DNA of 64,000 bases from positions 2,978,342 through 3,042,341 of the forward strand of contig JYIP02000007.1 of assembly GCA_001051155.2 (NCBI GenBank), in the 5' to 3' direction. Positions 20,711-32,160 of the stretch are shown piece by piece. Both the position numbers and the translations under genes were made by a program. The stretch is from Chrysoporthe austroafricana. Lineage: Eukaryota; Ascomycota; Sordariomycetes; Diaporthales; Cryphonectriaceae. The notes beneath the pieces were generated by a model, which saw only the letters and a list, made by a program, of their open reading frames with translations, was not told the origin of the DNA and searched no databases. The stretch's first letter is position 1. Every line of letters starts with the position of its first letter.

Positions 20711-22176
20711 TGTGCAGTTGTTGCAGTGTGCAATGTGCAATGCCTTCGATTGATGTCGATTGATGGGAGGGGAGAGTGTCTGGTGGTGGTGGTGGTGGTG
20801 GTGGTGGTGGTGTTTTGTCGAGAGATTCCAGGACGGATGGAATGAGGTGTTTGACGCTTGCGGGTCAAATCAGGCCATGACGGATTGGCCGGGAGGAACC
20901 AAGGAAGCTCGGACCACTCTGGGGCCACAGCGCCCCGCACGGTGATCTGGCGAGGTACGTACCGCGTCTGAGCTCTTGGAACAAAGAAAGGTACTGCTCG
21001 TGGAGCTGCTGAAACGACAAGGTAACCCCCAACCTTGTTGAAGTCGAACGACAGGCATATACAGCTGCAAAAGAAGCTATCGCGTCCTTCAATTTGAGGG
21101 GCATCTATGTAGGCTCTGGCGGTATGGGGAGGTCGTTTCCGATCATGGGCGCTCACATCCGACGATCCTTCCGCTCTCAAACCCTTGCACGGCAATGACA
21201 GATGCGGCAACAAGGAAGATGACATCGATATCACGTCGCAGGAATCATTCTGGTTTGACTGAACTATAAGGGCTCATTAAAGACAGCCCACCGTTGCTGC
21301 AAGCTGCAACTGTTCCCAGCCAGTCTTTGGGGATTTTGCAGAGTTCGCAATCCGAAGTGACGTCGACACAGCCAACGAGCTTCAAAGCTTCAAGACCGAC
21401 TTCTCGACAAGGGCGTCGATGAACTGGATGAAACAGCCATTGCACGAGCCCCAGCCTGGGGGCCGCGGGAGCTACAGACTCCCAAGAAATGGAGGTCGTG
21501 TCTGAGTCCAATCAGGGATTTTCAGTGCTCACAGCTACGGGGTACGGATACATAAATATCGAGCTTGGTCCGAGTAGACGTCCAGCGGCCGATGGCCGAA
21601 CCAGGGTCGAAATGGCAGTGCGAAAAGGCCATGTTGACAAAAGCAACTTGATGTTTTTCGATCAAGAGGATAACAAGAGATTTACTAAAGCAAAGGACTG
21701 GACGAAGACTCAGTGGGAGGGTAAGGATATCTATGAGCACAAAGGGCGGAAAACAACGTATTGAACTGAAAGTCTTCCTAGCTTTTATATCTGAAGCTAT
21801 TGCCGGGATTGGCAAAAGCGCAAGACCCTCTCTCTGTGCTGGTATAATCTGCAGGCCGGGCTGTTTCTATGTCGTGCTACAGCCCTCGGACGATATCTGG
21901 GGCGCGGTTTCAAGTGCGCGACAGACGCGCGAGAGAGGCCCTTCGCGCGCGCAGCTGGCCTGCCCTCGTGCCCTCCTGCCCTCTCTGCCGTTGCCCGCGC
22001 CTTTTTGCCCGCAGGGTGTATGTAGTTGCTCTGCAGAGCCGGCTTGTGCGATCATCGGGAAGGGGACAAAGCAACAGACCCTCGTTGTGGCCATGCGCAG
22101 AATTCACTCCATATGAAACGGTGCTATATCATATATACAAAAGATAGCCCCTCTCGACAATCGTACTATCTATCGT
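20711..22176. other. Intergenic region upstream of COX13
   Basis: Contains the COX13 promoter, a TGG trinucleotide run (20781-20811), and an isolated 91-codon ORF (21489-21764, +) that I do not recognise and consider doubtful. About 100 bp at 21784-21900 (GAAGCTATTGCCGGGATTGG, TCTGCAGGCCG) match 25298-25390, linking this region to the repeat near the right inverted repeat. Confidence 0.5.
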
Positions 22177-23014
22177 TCATGGCTTCATGAAATTCAGACA
22201 CCGTATGACGCTGGCCATGGCGCTGCGAAGCTCGCCCGCAAAGACATCACCGCCCTCTTGCTTCTTCGGCTCGCCGCGCTTTCTCTTCCGGCCGTTGCGG
22301 CTGATCGAGCCGAGAGGCTGGCGGTCCTCATGCACCTCGGACCGCTCGAAATCCGTTACCATAAAGGTCTGGCGGGCTGCATCATACAACACGTTCCGCG
22401 GCTCCGCGTCGCGGTGGACGACGCGCAAACGGTGGAGCTCGGCGTATGCTGCGGTGATCGCGTCGACAGCGACGGCCCGGTCCATCGTCTTGGCGGCACA
22501 GTGGTTCAGGGAGCGCCCGGCCCAGCCGAGGAACAAAAAGTGTCTGTATTTACCAAAGTCGTAATAGTACGGCAAGACCAGGTCGACCAGGCCGAGGCAT
22601 ACGGGGACGTAGCGCCCCTGCATGCTCTGGACCCGGCTGTAGATGCGCGCCTCGTGCTGCAGGCGCGCGAGGTGGTCCGTCTCCACGCCCTTGGCGACGA
22701 GCGTGTATCCGTGCGCCGTGAGCCGGACCTTGAAGAGCGCGCCGACGGACCCGGCGATGTAGAGCGGCGCGGCGTCGGCGTCCGGGCCGCGGTCCCGGGC
22801 CAGCTGCGCGCGGACGAGGCGGAGAAAGTCGCGCCTGTCGATGTGCCGTGGGCCGTGGCTGGGGGCGTTCGGACAGGTCCTGTCCACGGGCCCGCTGGTC
22901 GCCAGCCCGAGGAGGCACTGTTGCGTGCAGTACGGCGCGTCCTGTATCGTCGTCTGCTTCCCGGCGCGCGAGACGTCCTGGGGCGGCGATCGGTCTGGGC
23001 TCGGCGCGGAGGGA

Positions 23015-23047
<33 letters not shown>

Positions 23048-24492
23048 GCAGGCCTGGCCTGTCCTGCTTCCTTCTGGCCGCCCCCTCTCTTGCCACGCTG
23101 CGTCTGCGTCCTACCCGAGCTCGTAGCCGATGTGGCAGCAGCAGCAGCAGCAGCAGCGCCCCGGGCGGACTGGGCCGATCGGTCTGGGGTCGGTGAGGAG
23201 GGGGGACCCGGTCGGTCCTCGTCGCCGCTGCCATCGCCGCCATCATCATCATCGCGGGGCTTGTACGTCACCGCCGCCAGCGGCTTGCATCGTGATCGGG
23301 TCCGGATCGGAGAGCGGCGGAAGCCGGCCCAGCGCTGGGGCTTGTACGGGGACGCGTAGGGCTCTTTGCGTACCGTCGCAGGGATCTTGCGCAGGACGTC
23401 CTCGTACTCGACAGCCCAGGTGTCCAGGTCGGCGGCCGCATCGAGCCAGGATTGCGCCGGAGGGGCGGCGCGGAGGGCCTGCAGGACAAAGGCGAAGACC
23501 TGCGCGACGGCGGTACGGTGGAGCCTGTTGTCGTCGTCGTCGAGGACGTCCAGGTTGGGGACGCACACGTGGTAGAAGACGACGGCGGGATCGTCTTCCG
23601 GGATGCGGAGGAAGACGAAGACCTCCCCCGTGCAGATGTACCCGTACCGGAGCGCCCTGCCGACCATGTAGGAGAAGAGCTGCGTGACGACGGCGGCGGC
23701 GAGCGCCTTGGACGCGAAGGCGGGCCCCTCTCCATCGATGTTGATGATGTCCCGCGCAGGCTGGATCTCGGACGCCAGGCCCTCGACGAGCTCGTCCCGG
23801 GCGAGCTTGTGCGGCGCCTTGTACTCGATGGCCGTCGAAGGCGTATTGGCGCCGTCGGATGTCCTGTACACACAGAACTGGTCCGCCCGATTGCCCTTCC
23901 CTCTGTTCTTGCCCTTGGCGGAGAGGCTGCTGTTGTTGCCGCTGCCGGGTCCGAGGTTCGTATGGCTGTCGAAGGTCACGGTGCCGCGCAGGCCAAGGCG
24001 GCCGCGCAGCAGCGGGTTGCCGTGCGCCGCGTCGACCAGGGTCCGCACCGCGCTCTCGACCGTGTGGAGCGCAAAGTTCCGGAGCCCATCCTCACTAGTG
24101 ATGGGCCCGATGAAGGTCCGCGCGAAGCCGAGGTTCGCGTGGGACGGAAAGATCGCCTGCGAGACGAAGGACGGCTCGGAGAGCTGTTCCCATATCTCCT
24201 CCTGCGCCCTGGGGAAGTCCGTCCAGGGCACAATGCGCCGAGGGTATTGCCGGCCCGCGGGATTGGTCGTCTCGCCCTTGGTGGTAAACACGGGGTCGGT
24301 GATGACCTCGATGCCACGACTGAGAGCGTGACAGGCCTCGAGATAAGGCTCGAGCGTCAAGGGCTGGGAGGAGCTTGCCCGCTCTTCAGCGTCTTCGCGG
24401 CGGCGCTGCTCGTTCGCGGCACGACGTTCAGCTTCTTCGAGTGCTCGTCGCTGCTCCTCGATGATCTTTTGTAGTGTCGCGATGTCGTCCAT
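22177..24492 (-). CDS. Putative nuclease-like/protein kinase-like fusion protein
   Basis: Intronless, 771 aa. Residues 5-40 are a short coiled coil. Residues about 50-370 form a conserved fungal domain whose Asp204 in ADQFCVY and Glu223-x-Lys225 in AIEYKAP fit the D...ExK signature of PD-(D/E)XK nucleases. This is an inference from the motif, not a proven nuclease. Residues 405-510 are low-complexity (Asp, Ala, Ser, Pro). Cys522, Cys526, Cys540 and His546 form a CTQQC...CPN...H cluster that could bind metal. The C-terminus is kinase-like: Lys601 in LVAKG, catalytic loop VVHRDAEPRNVLYD (693-704), and DFE (714-716) in place of DFG. It ends in a KRKR basic patch. Similar proteins form expanded families in Hypocreales. 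Start ATG 24492 is supported by the AT-rich stretch about 45 bp upstream. Confidence 0.75.
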
Positions 24493-26092
24493 AATGAATG
24501 GGGGGGGGGCGGGGCGATGGAGAATGCGACCTTGGTATAAATATCAGAATTACCAGCGAAGCCAGGCGAAATCACGATGATCAAGTGCTGTAGGGGAAAG
24601 CTGGATGGGATGTGGATGGATGGTGAGTCTCTCTCTGTTGATTCAGGGGCGGGGCGGGTAGCTCGTGTGCCGCTGGCGTGTTTATGGAGGAACGCGACCG
24701 CGACCGAAGCTTACTATCCCGGTTGCCGGGCAACGGCGCGGCAAACAGGGCGTATGCACCAACTTCGCTCGGGGCTGTGACAGAATCCACCCCCCCCCCC
24801 GGGCTTTACAAGCTGGCGCAGCAAAAGCTGCCTCTGCCTGCTTGAAATACAGCATGATGCGCTCTGTACCGTTTGTCTTGAACCGCACCCTTTTGGTATC
24901 CCCAGGCCGGGGGAAATAGATCGCAAGGCTGGTCGGGGGAAATCGATCGTACTGTCCTTGCGGTCGTGGTTGTTATCCAGGTTTGCTCTAGACCCCAGGC
25001 AGTCTGTGGTTTCCACTGCCTGTCGCCCGCGCCTCTGCCCGCGCCCCTGTCCCCTGGCTGCTATCAAGCATCTGCGCCCTTCCCGGGCCTTCGTGGTGGC
25101 GGTACGGCGCGCTATGGTATGTTGTGGTCGTGGTGCTCGGGTGCGAAATCCACTCGCTGTGCCTTTTGCCTGCCGCCCGCTCGAGCCCTCCTCGCCCGCG
25201 CCCCAAGAACCACAGTCCGACGATCCGTCCGAACGCTACCACACCTGCAATACCGGGCTGCACGGCTTGCAACCGCTTGGAAAGGCATTGCACGGTCTAT
25301 CTGAAGCGATTGCCGGGATTGGCCAGGGCAGAAGAGCCTCTATGCTGCTGGAATCTGCAGGCCGCGCTGTTTTGCGCCCTCGGACAGCCAGACCAGCCTC
25401 GGATGTCACCAATCTGGCTCCAAACTGCCCGGGGGAGTGTCAGAGAAGGACTGCGCAGCCTGGTTGATCCCATCCAAGCTATGGCCCTCGGACGCTCTCG
25501 CCGGGCGGGGTCTGGCTGCTCGAGAGAGAGAGAGAGAGAGAGACAGCCCAAAGTGCAAAAAGACACCGCCTTCCTGCCCGCCCTGCCCGCGCCCCCCTAC
25601 AATCCCACTCCCCACACCTCGCGCCTGCCCACAGCGCCCTCTGTCCCCCCCCCCCCGACAGAGACCCCCTCCTTTCGCCCGACCGGCCCAGGCCAGGCCA
25701 GACCAAGTGGTGACGCATAACAAGCACGGGCGGCGCCGTAGCGTACAGTGGTGACGGCATAGCTTCAGCCCCGATCCACTTTTCCCCCGCATCCGTACTC
25801 CGGCATCACCGAGCCGCCTGGCCCTTGCGGCGCCGTCGCTGCTCTAACGCCGTGCCGGCCTCGTTTTTTTTTTTTTCGGCGCCAGACCAGACCAGAGCAA
25901 GCCTGGGATCGGGGGCTGAAAGCGCCGCCCGTATGGTTGTGCCATTACCAGCTTTTACGCTTTCTTCCTGTCCACTCCCCTTTTGTTTCCCGTCCTCTCT
26001 CCCTTTCTCTTTCCTCCTCTCCCTTCCTCTTTCACCCTCTCCCTTTCTACCAGTACCATACAAACAAACAAACAAACAAACAGACAAATACA
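24493..26092. other. Intergenic region containing the right inverted repeat
   Basis: No gene supported. It holds the upstream region of the minus-strand fusion gene, the right inverted repeat (25040-25690), a GA run (about 25521-25542) and a pyrimidine-rich leader just before the coiled-coil gene at 26093. The AAAC unit repeated before the ATG (26061-26080) lies in this leader. Confidence 0.55.
25040..25690 (-). repeat. Right inverted repeat (block A fragment, reversed)
   Basis: Reverse-complement copy of 4869-5185, in two matching parts (about 25040-25210 and 25570-25690) with extra sequence between. Of all block A copies in the window this is the only one in reverse orientation. Part of the extra sequence (about 25200-25335) is itself found reversed at about 27230-27330, next to composite copy 2, so the coiled-coil gene at 26093 also sits between inverted sequences. 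Confidence 0.78.
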
Positions 26093-26905
26093 ATGCCGTC
26101 AGCAGCCACGTCGCCCGCGTCGCCCGCGTCGCCCGCGTCGCCCGCGTCGCCCGACAAGAACATGAACAAGAACAATCCAGCGAACCGCCGCAAGAACAAT
26201 CCCTCGTACCGCCATTACCAGCTGCTCCTCCGTAAAATGAGTGCAGCCTATGGTATACAGCGGCGTAAGCTGGCAGACCTACAAGCTGCCGACGCAGTAC
26301 GGCAGAAGGAACTGGAGAGACTGCGCGCTGTCGAAGAGGCCGCGCAGCGCGAGGAGCCGGGGGGGCTGCTGGCGATCGCGTCGGCCGCGCCGCCGCAGCA
26401 GCGCGAGGAGGAGCTGCTGCGGGAGCGGGAGGACCTGTGCGCCGCGCTGGCCGCGCAGCGCCTCGAGCTGCAGGACATGCGGGCCGCGCAGCGCCGCGAG
26501 CTGGACGACGTGCGGGCCGCCGAGGCGGCGCGGCGCGGGGCGGCGCTGGCCGCGCTGCTGCGCGAGCGCGAGGGGGAGGAGGAGCTGCTGCTGCGCGAGC
26601 GGGAGGCCCTGTACGCCGAGCTGGCCGCGCAGCGCAACGAGCTGGACGACGTGCGGGCCGCGCAGCGCAACGAGCTGGAAGACATGCGGGCCGCGCAGCA
26701 TGGCGAGCTGGAGGCCACGTGGGCCGCGGAAGATGCGCGGCGCGAGGAGGCGCTGGCCGCGCAGCGCGGCGAGCTGGAAGACGCGCGGGCCGCGTCGGCT
26801 GCGCAGCGCGAGGAGCTGCGAAAGCTGCGGGCGCTGCGCGACGAGTTGTACCACAAAGTTGCTGCGGTATGCCGCGTGTTTAGTGAGGCGGAGAAAGAAG
26901 AATAA
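26093..26905 (+). CDS. Hypothetical coiled-coil protein
   Basis: Single exon, 270 aa. ATG 26093 follows a CT-rich and CAAA-repeat leader typical of fungal 5' UTRs. Residues 1-35 contain a Ser-Pro-Ala tandem repeat (four SPA units) and a basic Asn-rich stretch. Residues about 50-260 are an uninterrupted Glu/Arg/Ala/Leu coiled coil built from a repeated 11- to 14-residue unit of the form AAQRxELxDxRA. No catalytic motif is visible. Function unknown. It could be a scaffold or filament-forming protein. Very high GC in the coiled coil makes part of the periodicity codon-driven, but the frame has a good context and ordinary composition at both ends. Confidence 0.6.
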   Translation: MPSAATSPASPASPASPASPDKNMNKNNPANRRKNNPSYRHYQLLLRKMSAAYGIQRRKLADLQAADAVRQKELERLRAVEEAAQREEPGGLLAIASAAPPQQREEELLREREDLCAALAAQRLELQDMRAAQRRELDDVRAAEAARRGAALAALLREREGEEELLLREREALYAELAAQRNELDDVRAAQRNELEDMRAAQHGELEATWAAEDARREEALAAQRGELEDARAASAAQREELRKLRALRDELYHKVAAVCRVFSEAEKEE

Positions 26906-27179
26906 AGGGTATGGATATGGTATAAAGAGAGAGAGAGAGAGAGAGAGAGAGAATGGGGCGGGGGGGGCGTGGGCGGACAGCAAGGGCTCGTAAGGCCTGG
27001 GCTGGCTGGCTGGCTAGCTGCTAGCACAGCTCAATTACACTCATGAATTACATTACAGCTCACTATAAGTGGCTGGCCAGCTGCCATCCCGGTCGATTAC
27101 AAGCTGGCTGGCTGGCTTGCCGGCTAGCAAGATCGCTGGCTGGCTGGCTAGCCCAGACCAGACCAGACCAGAGACCAGA
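26906..27179. other. Spacer with GA and CTGG runs
   Basis: No gene. It contains a GA run (26926-26952) and several CTGG/GCTG tetranucleotide runs (about 27000-27150), followed by GACCA repeats. Confidence 0.6.
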
Positions 27180-30100
27180 CTGCTTATCATTCTAGAGCAG
27201 CGACAGCGCCGCAAGGCCGGAAGGCTAGACTGCGCCGGATTTCCGGGTGGTTGCAAGCCGTGCAGCCCCGTATTGCAGGTGTGGTGGCGTTCGGACGGAT
27301 CGTCGGACTGTGGTTCTTGGGGTGCGGGCGAGGGCGGCAGGCAAGGCACAGAGAGTGGATTTCGCACCCAAGCACCACGACCACCACACTATACGATGCC
27401 ACAACACCACACTATAGCGCGCCGTACTGCCCCTATTACCGCCCGGAAGGTGCGCATACTCGTCAATAAGCCTGGGGATATATAAAGGGGCGCCGGGGGG
27501 GGGAGGGCGAGGGCGAGGGTGAGGGCAAGGGCGGCAAGCAGAGGCACAGACAGGGTAGATTTCGCACCGAGCACCACAACCATGCCATACCACACAATGC
27601 CACGCGCCATACGCCACAACACCACACCACAACGCGCCATACTGCCACCACGAACGCCCGGGGGCTGCGGACACTTGACAAGAAGCCTGGGGAGAGAATA
27701 AGGGGCGCCGGGGGGGGGGGCGAGGGCGAAGGCGCGCAGCGAGGGCGAGGGCAAAGGCAAAAGCGCGGGCGCGGGCGCGGGCGCGGGCGCAGGCAGCACC
27801 ACTTCCACCGCCACAACACCACACCACAACGCGCTGCACTGCCACCACGAATGCCCGGGGGGTGCGGACACGTAACGACAAGCCTGGGGATAGAATAAGG
27901 GGGAGAAGGGAAGCCCGGGAACGACGAGAGAGACGATAAAAGAGCGGTTTAAAACAAAACCACGAACGCGCGCGCGAGGCGGGCAGCAGCACCACCACCA
28001 CCACCACCACAACGCGCCGTACTGCTACAGTTAACGCCCGGGGGGTACGGACATTTAACAAGAAGCCTGGGGGAGAGAATAAGGGGCGCGGGCGAGGGCG
28101 AGGGCGCGGGCAGCAAGCAGAGGCACAGAGTGGATTTCGCACCAAATACCCACCACCACCACCACCACCACCACCACTACCACCACGCCATACCACAATG
28201 CGCCATACTGCCACGACTGACGCCCAAGGGGTATAGACATTCGACGACAAGCCTAGGGATAGATTGCGGGGAGCCGGGGATGCCTGGGAACGACGAGAGG
28301 GCAGGCAGACTGCCTGGGGGCTTGGGGGCAAACCTGGATGACAACCACGACAGCAAGGATAACAAGACATATTTCCCCCGACCGACCTTGCGATCTATTT
28401 CCCCCGGCCTGGGGACGACAAAAGGGGGCGGTTCAAAAACAAAACCACGGACGCGCGGGCGGGCAAGCAGCGCGAGGTTGGCAACAGCAAAAGGGGAGGC
28501 GCAGGGGCAACTGAGACCTCCTGGCGACAACAAGGGGAAGCGCGGGAACAGCCTGGGAGGAAGACGGGACGTGAAAGGAATAGCAAAAACGAGCTTCAAG
28601 AGACGGACTGCTTGTCCACGCGCGCGAGAGGGCGGGAAAAGAAACCTGAACGACAACCACAACGGCAAAGACAGTAAGATGGGTTTCCCCCGACCAACCT
28701 CGAGATGCACGTCACGGGGCGCAAAGGAGCAATTCAAAAACAAAACCACGGACGTACGCACGCGCACAAGGGAGGAAGGCAAGTAACGCGAGGTTGGCGA
28801 CAGCAAAAGGGAAGCCCAGGGGCAATTGAGACTTCCCAGCAGCAAGAAGGGGAGGCGAGGGGGAACCTGGACGACAGACGACCAAGATAACGACGACGAG
28901 CATAATAGGGCAAGGAGGAGGGCAAGTTAGACAACGCGTGGTGCCTGGCGACCGCCAGTCAAGATGTATGTATGTCCCTCCTCTTCCGCCGGCCAACTTC
29001 GAAATGTATATCTCTTCCTCTTGCGCCGGCTACCTTCCTCCGCGCGCGGGGACCAGGAAAAGGGGGGGGGGGCGGGCAAGCTCGACCGGAAGAACGGCAG
29101 CGATATAGCGGGCGGCGGGAGGCGGCGGGAGGTGTTATCGGGAGAGGTATCGTCAGGGGGGAGCGTGTCTCTTCTCGCAGCAGCAGGCCTCGACATATAT
29201 CCTTCCGACCAACCCGCAAGGTATATCTCCTCCTCTTGTACCGGCCAACCTCGAGATATATTCCCTCCTCTTCTGCCGGCTAACAACTTCTGCTGCGAAC
29301 GGGAACGAGCCTGACCGGAAGGTAGGGGGGGAAGGAGGACGGCGACGATAGGGAAAAGGGTATTGTCGGGAAGGGCAGCGTCGGGAGAGGCGCTGGGAGG
29401 CGTGGTCAGCAGAACTCTTCGGCCCTTCTCGGTCCTGCTCTCCTCGTATGGCCTTCGTAGCTCTGTTCTCGACGACCAGCTCCTGGCTGGTCGAGCTGGC
29501 TGGTCGAGCTGGCTGGTCGAGCTGGCAGGAAGAGGAGCTGGGAAGAACCAACCCGAGAGCAGCTGTGCAAGCTGAGCAAGCTCTCGGAGATATGGGAGCT
29601 GCGAGAGCTGCAAGGGGAATGGGAGCAGCTCTGACAGCCAGCTATACGAGCCGTACGAGCTGTAGAAGCTGTGGGGGTTCCGGGAGCTGCCAAGCCAAGA
29701 GCTGCCAACACAAGATAAGCTGGCAGGTCGAGCTGGCAGGAAGTCGAGCTGGGAGCTGGCAAGACAAGAGTTGCCAATACAGCTAGCAGGCCGAGCTGGC
29801 AAGTCGAGCTGGCAAGTCGAGCTCGCAAGTCGAGGAGCTGGCAGGTCGAGCTGTCAGGAGGTCGAGCTGGGAGCTGGCAAGATAAGAGCTGCCAGAGGAG
29901 CTGGCAGGAAGTCGAGCTGAGAGCTGGCAAGACAAGAGCTGGCTGGTCGAGCTATCAGGTCGAACTCGCTGGTCGAGCTGGCAAGTCGAGCTGGCAAGTC
30001 GAGCTCGCAAGTCGAGGAGCTGGCAGGTCGAGCTGTCAGGAAATCGAGCTGGGAGCTGGCAAGACAAGAGCTGCCAGAGGAGCTGGCAGGAAGTCGAGCT

Positions 30101-30710
30101 GAGAGCTGGCAAGACAAGAGCTGCTAATACAAGACGAGCTGGCAGGTCGAGCTGGCAGGAAGAAGAGCTGGGAGCTGGCAAGAGCTGCCAGAGGAGCTGG
30201 GAAGAACCAACTAACACAAGAGGAGCTGTGCGAGCTGTGCGAAAGGGAGGTCTGGTGGGAGCAGCTCTCGCAGCTATGCAACTTGTGCAAGCTGTGGAGT
30301 GCAAGCTGCGCGAGCTGCGAGGGGAGTAGGAAGAGGAGGTCTGGAGCTGTACAAGCAAGCTGTGAGCTGCAAGGTGATCATGCCTGCTCTAGCTTTGCCG
30401 GCCGGCATGCAGGCAGACAGCCAGCGAGCCAGCAGCGCTCGCGGGGTGTGATGCTCTGCACGCAGCTGGCCACGAGGAGGAGGAGGAGGAGGAGGAGGAG
30501 GAGGAGCTGGAAGGGAGCGCCATGCGGGCAGCTGGCTGTGACAAAGAAAGGAAGAGAGGGTGATGCTATCGCAAGCACGGGCTGGCTGGCTGGTCTGCAC
30601 AGAGGAGGAGCGCGTATGTCAGCACACCTGCTCTCTGGCTTGCCGGCCGGCACACAGGCAGACAGCCAGCCAGCCAGCACCAATGTGTATGTGTCAGCAC
30701 CAGTACGCGC

Positions 30711-30767
30711 GATTACGTGGTTCGGCTATAGCCGGACATAAGCATTACTACAGCTGGTCGTGCGGGG
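30711..30767 (+). repeat. Conserved core 1 of composite repeat (copy 2)
   Basis: GATTACGTGGTT, perfect palindrome CGGCTATAGCCG, GGACATAAGCAT, then CAGCTGGTCGTGCGGGG. Confidence 0.8.
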
Positions 30768-31993
30768 CACAGCGGGGGACATCGAGCTGGCAGGTCGAGC
30801 TTGCAGGAAGAAGAGCTGGGAAGAGCCAATACGAGAGGAGCTATACGAGCTTTCGAAGCTATGCGAGCTTTTCGAGCTGCGCGAGTTCCGGAAGCTGTGG
30901 AATGCGAGCTGCGAGAGCTGCGAGAGCTGCAAAGGGAATAGGAACAGCTCTAGCAGCCAGCTGTACGAGCCGTACGAGCCGTGGAAGCTATAGCAGCCCC
31001 GGGAGCTGTAAAGCCAAGAGCTGCCAACACAAGACGAGCTGGCAGGAGGTCGAGCTCGCAGGAGGCCGAGCTGGCAGGAGGTCGAGCTGGGAGCTGGCAA
31101 GACAAGCGCTGCCAACACACAAGAGGAACTGCGCGAGCTGTGAGGGCTATGGAAGCTCTTGGAGCTGTGCGAGCTCTCAGAGCTGTAGAGTGCAAGCTGC
31201 GAGGGCTCCGACCGAGAGCTGCGGGGGGAGTGGGAAGAAGCTCTGGCAGCCAGCTGTCAGAGCTCCGTGGGAGCTTCGGAGCCGTGAAGTGCGAGCTGTG
31301 GGAGGTGTGGGAGCAGCTCTGGCAGCTGTGCGAGCCCTCGAAGCTGTACGAGCTGTGCAAGCTGTGCGAGCTGTGCGAGAAGAGGAGGTCTGGGATGAGC
31401 TGTGCAAGCTGTGCGAAGAGGAGGTCTGGGAGGAAAGCTGTGGGAAGAAGAGCAAGAGCGAGAGGACACAAGGTGATCATGCCTGCTCTGGCCTCGCCGG
31501 CCGGCATACAGGCAGACAGCTAGCCAGCAGCGCTACGGGGTGTAATGCTCTGCACGAAGCTGGCGACAAGGGAAGAGGTGTGATAGCATCCAGGCAGCGA
31601 GCCAGCAGCGAGCCAGCAGCGAACTGGCTCCGACAGGGAAGCATGCTAGGCACAAGGTAATAATGCTTGCTCTGCCTTGCCGGCTGGCAAACAGGCAGAC
31701 AGCTAGCAAGCAGCGCTGCGGGGTATGATGCTCTGCACGAAGCTGGCCATGAGGAGGAGGTGCGACAGCGTCCAGGCAGCGTCCAGGCAGCGAGCCAGCT
31801 CCGAGCTGGCTCCGACAGGGAGCCTCGACAGCTCAGGAGGGCAGTCATGCCATTACAGGTACGGGCTGGTTTGCACAAGGAAGGGAAGAGCTGTGCATGC
31901 CACGCACGGACTGGTCTGGACTTGGTCTGGTTCTGCACAGAGGAGGAGCGAGTGTATCAGTACCAGTACGCATGTGTCAGCACCAGTGCGCGT

Positions 31994-32050
31994 GATCATG
32001 TGGTTCGGCTATAGCCGGACATAAGCATCACTACAGCTGGTCGTGCGGGG
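31994..32050 (+). repeat. Conserved core 2 of composite repeat (copy 2)
   Basis: GATCATGTGGTT, perfect palindrome CGGCTATAGCCG, GGACATAAGCATCAC, then CAGCTGGTCGTGCGGGG. Confidence 0.8.
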
Positions 32051-32160
32051 ACAGCTGTGTGCGCGGGGTCTGGGCCTTGTATGCTGGCAGCCTTGTCTCT
32101 CTCGTGGCTTTGTCCCAGCCCGCAGCCTGGTCTCTTTCATTGTCCCCGGCCTCCCGCTTC

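Larger units (their letters stand above)
27180..32160 (+). repeat. Composite repeat, copy 2 (blocks A-E-B-C-D)
   Basis: Same block order as copy 1. A (about 27180-28260) has five or six tandem units, each with GCCACCACGAATGCCCGGG, AAGAAGCCTGGGGATA and a GGATTTCGCACC segment, separated by variable GGGCGA and CCACCA runs. E (about 28260-28960) includes ACCACGGACGCGCGGGCGGG and GGAAGACGGGACGTGAAA. B (about 28960-29420). C (about 29420-30330) is built mainly of GAGCTGGCAGGTC units. D (about 30330-32160) has two conserved cores. No supported gene. The tail fragment TGCTGGCAGCCTTGT (about 32073) recurs at 53222, after copy 4. Confidence 0.78.
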
